The notes under the pieces are model-generated. The model was not told where the DNA came from, ran no database searches, and worked only from the letters and a program-made list of their open reading frames with translations. A stretch of DNA of 26,238 bases from Candidatus Cloacimonadota bacterium (GTDB lineage Bacteria; Cloacimonadota; Cloacimonadia; Cloacimonadales; Cloacimonadaceae): assembly GCA_023228285.1 (NCBI GenBank), contig JALOBM010000030.1, positions 1 to 26,238 on the forward strand, in the 5' to 3' direction. The position numbers and the translations under genes are program-made. Shown here one piece after another: positions 24,948-26,238 of the stretch; position 1 is the first letter of the stretch, and each line of letters opens with the position of its first letter.

Positions 24948-25580
24948 CTACTGTTCCTTATGTAATACTACTAAGGAATTGCGATGGCCGGGTACAGCAC
25001 CCTTGACCATTACCAGGTTCCGCTCGGCATCCACTTTCACCACGTCCAAATGACGCGTGGTTACATTGGCATTGCCATGTTGTCCCGCCATTTTCATACC
25101 CTTGAACACGCGTGATGGCTGGGCACATTGACCGATGGAACCGGGGCCGCGGAACGATTCGTGGGAACCGTGGGTAGCGATGAATCCGCCAAAACCATGA
25201 CGCTTCATCACACCGGTATAACCACGACCTTTGGATTTTGCGGTAACAGATACTGTCTCACCCGCACCAAACAATGTGGCGTCCAGAGCATCACCAGTGT
25301 TATACTGATCGAGCTGCTGGCCGAGGGCGGGGCGAAATTCTCTTACAAAACGGTAGTTTGCACTGCCGTATTTCTTGAAATGTCCCAGCATGGGCTTTGA
25401 CACCTTACGTTCAGGTATCTCTTCAAAACCCACCTGGATGGCATCATAACCATTGGTTTCGATTGTACGTTTACAGATCACTTTGCACGGACCGGCTTGT
25501 ATCACGGTAACCGGAATCACTTTGCCGCTCTCGTCAAATATCTGAGTCATACCTATTTTCTTTCCGATAAGTCCGATCAT
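24948..25580 (-). CDS. rplC: Large-subunit ribosomal protein L3
   Basis: 210 aa, full length. It is an early 50S assembly protein whose loop approaches the peptidyl-transferase centre. Motifs: MIGLIGKKIGMTQIFDE, KGRGYTGVMKRHGFGG, and SIGQCAQPSRVFKGMKMAGQ with HGN. It has AGGAGC upstream of the ATG at 25578-25580 and starts 2 bp after rpsJ. Confidence 0.97.
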   Translation of the reverse strand: MIGLIGKKIGMTQIFDESGKVIPVTVIQAGPCKVICKRTIETNGYDAIQVGFEEIPERKVSKPMLGHFKKYGSANYRFVREFRPALGQQLDQYNTGDALDATLFGAGETVSVTAKSKGRGYTGVMKRHGFGGFIATHGSHESFRGPGSIGQCAQPSRVFKGMKMAGQHGNANVTTRHLDVVKVDAERNLVMVKGAVPGHRNSLVVLHKEQ

Positions 25581-25582
25581 GC

Positions 25583-25909
25583 TTAGCTCCTGGTATTTGC
25601 CTTGATCTCCACATGAACTCCCGCAGGCAGACTGAGCTTCTTCAAAGCATTGGTAGTCTGCTGGGTAGGATTCATGATGTCAACCAAACGTTTGTGAACC
25701 AACATCTGGAATTGGTCTTGAGATTTCTTGTCGGTATGGGGTGAACGTAAAACCGTGTATATTGTACGATCTGTAGGCAGCGGGATTGGCCCCACAACCT
25801 TGGCGCCAGTGTTACGTGTGCTCTTCACGATCTCCGCGACAGATTGATCCAATAAACGATGGTCATAAGCTTTCAACTTAATCCGAATACGATTTTCCTG
25901 TTTACTCAC
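25583..25909 (-). CDS. rpsJ: Small-subunit ribosomal protein S10
   Basis: 108 aa from the chosen start; the family is about 102-105 aa. S10 is in the 30S head and also serves in antitermination as NusE. Pattern: [37 protein letters not shown], and [13 protein letters not shown]. The end NTRS is a few residues longer than usual. I chose GTG 25907-25909, which has GGAGG five bases upstream; an in-frame GTG ten codons earlier would add residues outside the family pattern. First gene of the cluster; tuf and fusA, which often precede it, are not within the 330 visible upstream bases. Confidence 0.95.
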   Translation of the reverse strand: MSKQENRIRIKLKAYDHRLLDQSVAEIVKSTRNTGAKVVGPIPLPTDRTIYTVLRSPHTDKKSQDQFQMLVHKRLVDIMNPTQQTTNALKKLSLPAGVHVEIKANTRS

Positions 25910-26084
25910 TGGAACCTCCACTATTTGGGCAGATTTCACCTGAAATGCACACGATATGCTGGATACAGCTCCGCCTCGCTATCAAGTGGATATGCCGCTG
26001 GCTTGTTATTAAATTATTCAGACTGCCGCCGAAGCAACAGCCACCACGATACTCACAATGAGTATCCTGATAGTAGGATATCAT
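25902..26084 (-). CDS. Possible 60-aa Cys-rich leader peptide upstream of rpsJ
   Basis: The ATG at 26082-26084 has one of the best ribosome-binding sites of the window (AGGAGG, then AATA). The 60-codon frame has six cysteines, including RGGCCFGG near residue 16, and runs without a stop through the leader to a TAA at 25902-25904, which overlaps the start of rpsJ (GTG 25907-25909). This layout would allow translational coupling or a leader-peptide control. I recognise no family, and the frame passes through the hairpins of the leader, so it could be coincidental. Confidence 0.3.
   Translation of the reverse strand: MISYYQDTHCEYRGGCCFGGSLNNLITSQRHIHLIARRSCIQHIVCISGEICPNSGGSSE
26021..26080 (-). 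promoter_or_regulatory. Structured mRNA leader of rpsJ with competing hairpins
   Basis: In the minus-strand RNA, hairpin A pairs UAUCCU with AGGAUA (26063-26080). Hairpin B pairs GAUACUCA with UGAGUAUC around a 3-nt loop (26048-26066). They share 26063-26066 and so exclude each other. Hairpin C pairs GGCUGUUGC with GCGGCAGUC around a UUCG loop closed by C-G (26021-26042); three of its nine pairs are G-U on this strand only, which points to structure in the rpsJ transcript. No U tract follows hairpin C, so it does not look like a simple terminator. An autoregulatory protein-binding site is a possibility. Confidence 0.5.
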
Positions 26085-26165
26085 TATTCCTCCTAAAGAA
26101 CTATAAGCCCCTGCTAAATATGGGACTTGTGCTTCACGCTCAAGGCGCTTTTACTATGTTTGTAC

Positions 26166-26194
26166 ACAAGAATTTAGATGTCCAAATCTGTCAA
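26166..26194 (-). promoter_or_regulatory. Possible promoter of the S10-spc-alpha cluster
   Basis: TTGACA (26189-26194, minus strand, perfect -35) is followed after 17 bases by TCTTGT (26166-26171), a weak -10 (3 of 6). If used, the leader before rpsJ would be about 250 nt. A nearby TACAAA after TGTG is an alternative -10 without a well-spaced -35. No better promoter was found in 25910-26238. Confidence 0.35.
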
Positions 26195-26238
26195 TCCATT
26201 TTTTCTAATTGATTCGAATCTTCGGATTGAGACTGTTC

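Noticed and set aside
26211..26231. GATTCGAATC palindrome and an adjacent small AATC/GATT hairpin at the window edge
   Set aside because: Too short and too close to the edge to assign a role; no paired copy is seen near the promoter candidate.
25910..26238. tRNA gene or tuf 3' end upstream of rpsJ
   Set aside because: No cloverleaf or CCA end, and no EF-Tu-like reading frame is visible in the leader.

Overview
This window reads as chromosome from a Gram-negative, probably anaerobic bacterium with mid-range GC. Nearly everything is on the minus strand: about 30 translation and transcription genes, then a chromosome-partitioning cluster. A decayed fibronectin-III fragment of a surface-protein type, an S14 with zinc ligands, and iron-sulfur flavoenzymes fit the FCB superphylum. 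A Cloacimonadota-like bacterium is my best guess, but that is inference and no marker here proves it.

Layout from left to right. (1) 1-2019, plus strand: the 3' part of a multidomain iron-sulfur flavoprotein (GltD-like FAD end, ferredoxin-type clusters, NuoG/formate-dehydrogenase-like C-terminal part), closed by a hairpin terminator. (2) 2067-4517, minus: a one-chain dihydropyrimidine-dehydrogenase-like flavoenzyme with its own promoter. (3) 4518-5352: a gene-free stretch holding a decayed FN3-domain fragment and a 44-bp-period array of four hairpins. (4) 5353-11177, minus: a tight five-gene unit, in transcription order an 821-aa exported repeat protein, rsmG, parA, parB and rfbB. The rsmG-parA-parB order is typical of the region near a replication origin. 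(5) 11178-11527: gene-free, with a promoter for unit 4 and the terminator of the ribosomal cluster. (6) 11528-25909, minus: one continuous S10-spc-alpha cluster, in transcription order rpsJ-rplC-rplD-rplW-rplB-rpsS-rplV-rpsC-rplP-rpmC-rpsQ-rplN-rplX-rplE-rpsN-rpsH-rplF-rplR-rpsE-rpmD-rplO-secY-map-infA-rpmJ-rpsM-rpsK-rpsD-rpoA-rplQ. (7) 25910-26238: a long leader upstream of rpsJ with several hairpins and a possible small Cys-rich leader ORF.

The most surprising observation is in rplN (L14). The frame encodes a full, canonical 122-residue L14, but codon 68 is TAA. No other gene of the cluster is interrupted. A consensus error, a strain variant or true readthrough in an essential gene would each explain it, and they can be told apart with reads. 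Other points worth attention are the 13-fold G-[N/D/S/E]-D-x-Y repeat in the 821-aa protein, the structured rpsJ leader with two mutually exclusive hairpins, the hairpin array with a compensatory base change, a DPD-like enzyme with valine where mammalian DPD has its catalytic cysteine, and a basic tail of about 40-50 residues on RpoA.

Many ribosomal genes use GTG or TTG starts preceded by good Shine-Dalgarno sequences. I moved several starts accordingly (rpsJ, rpsE, rpsQ, rpmJ, rplN and the DPD-like gene).
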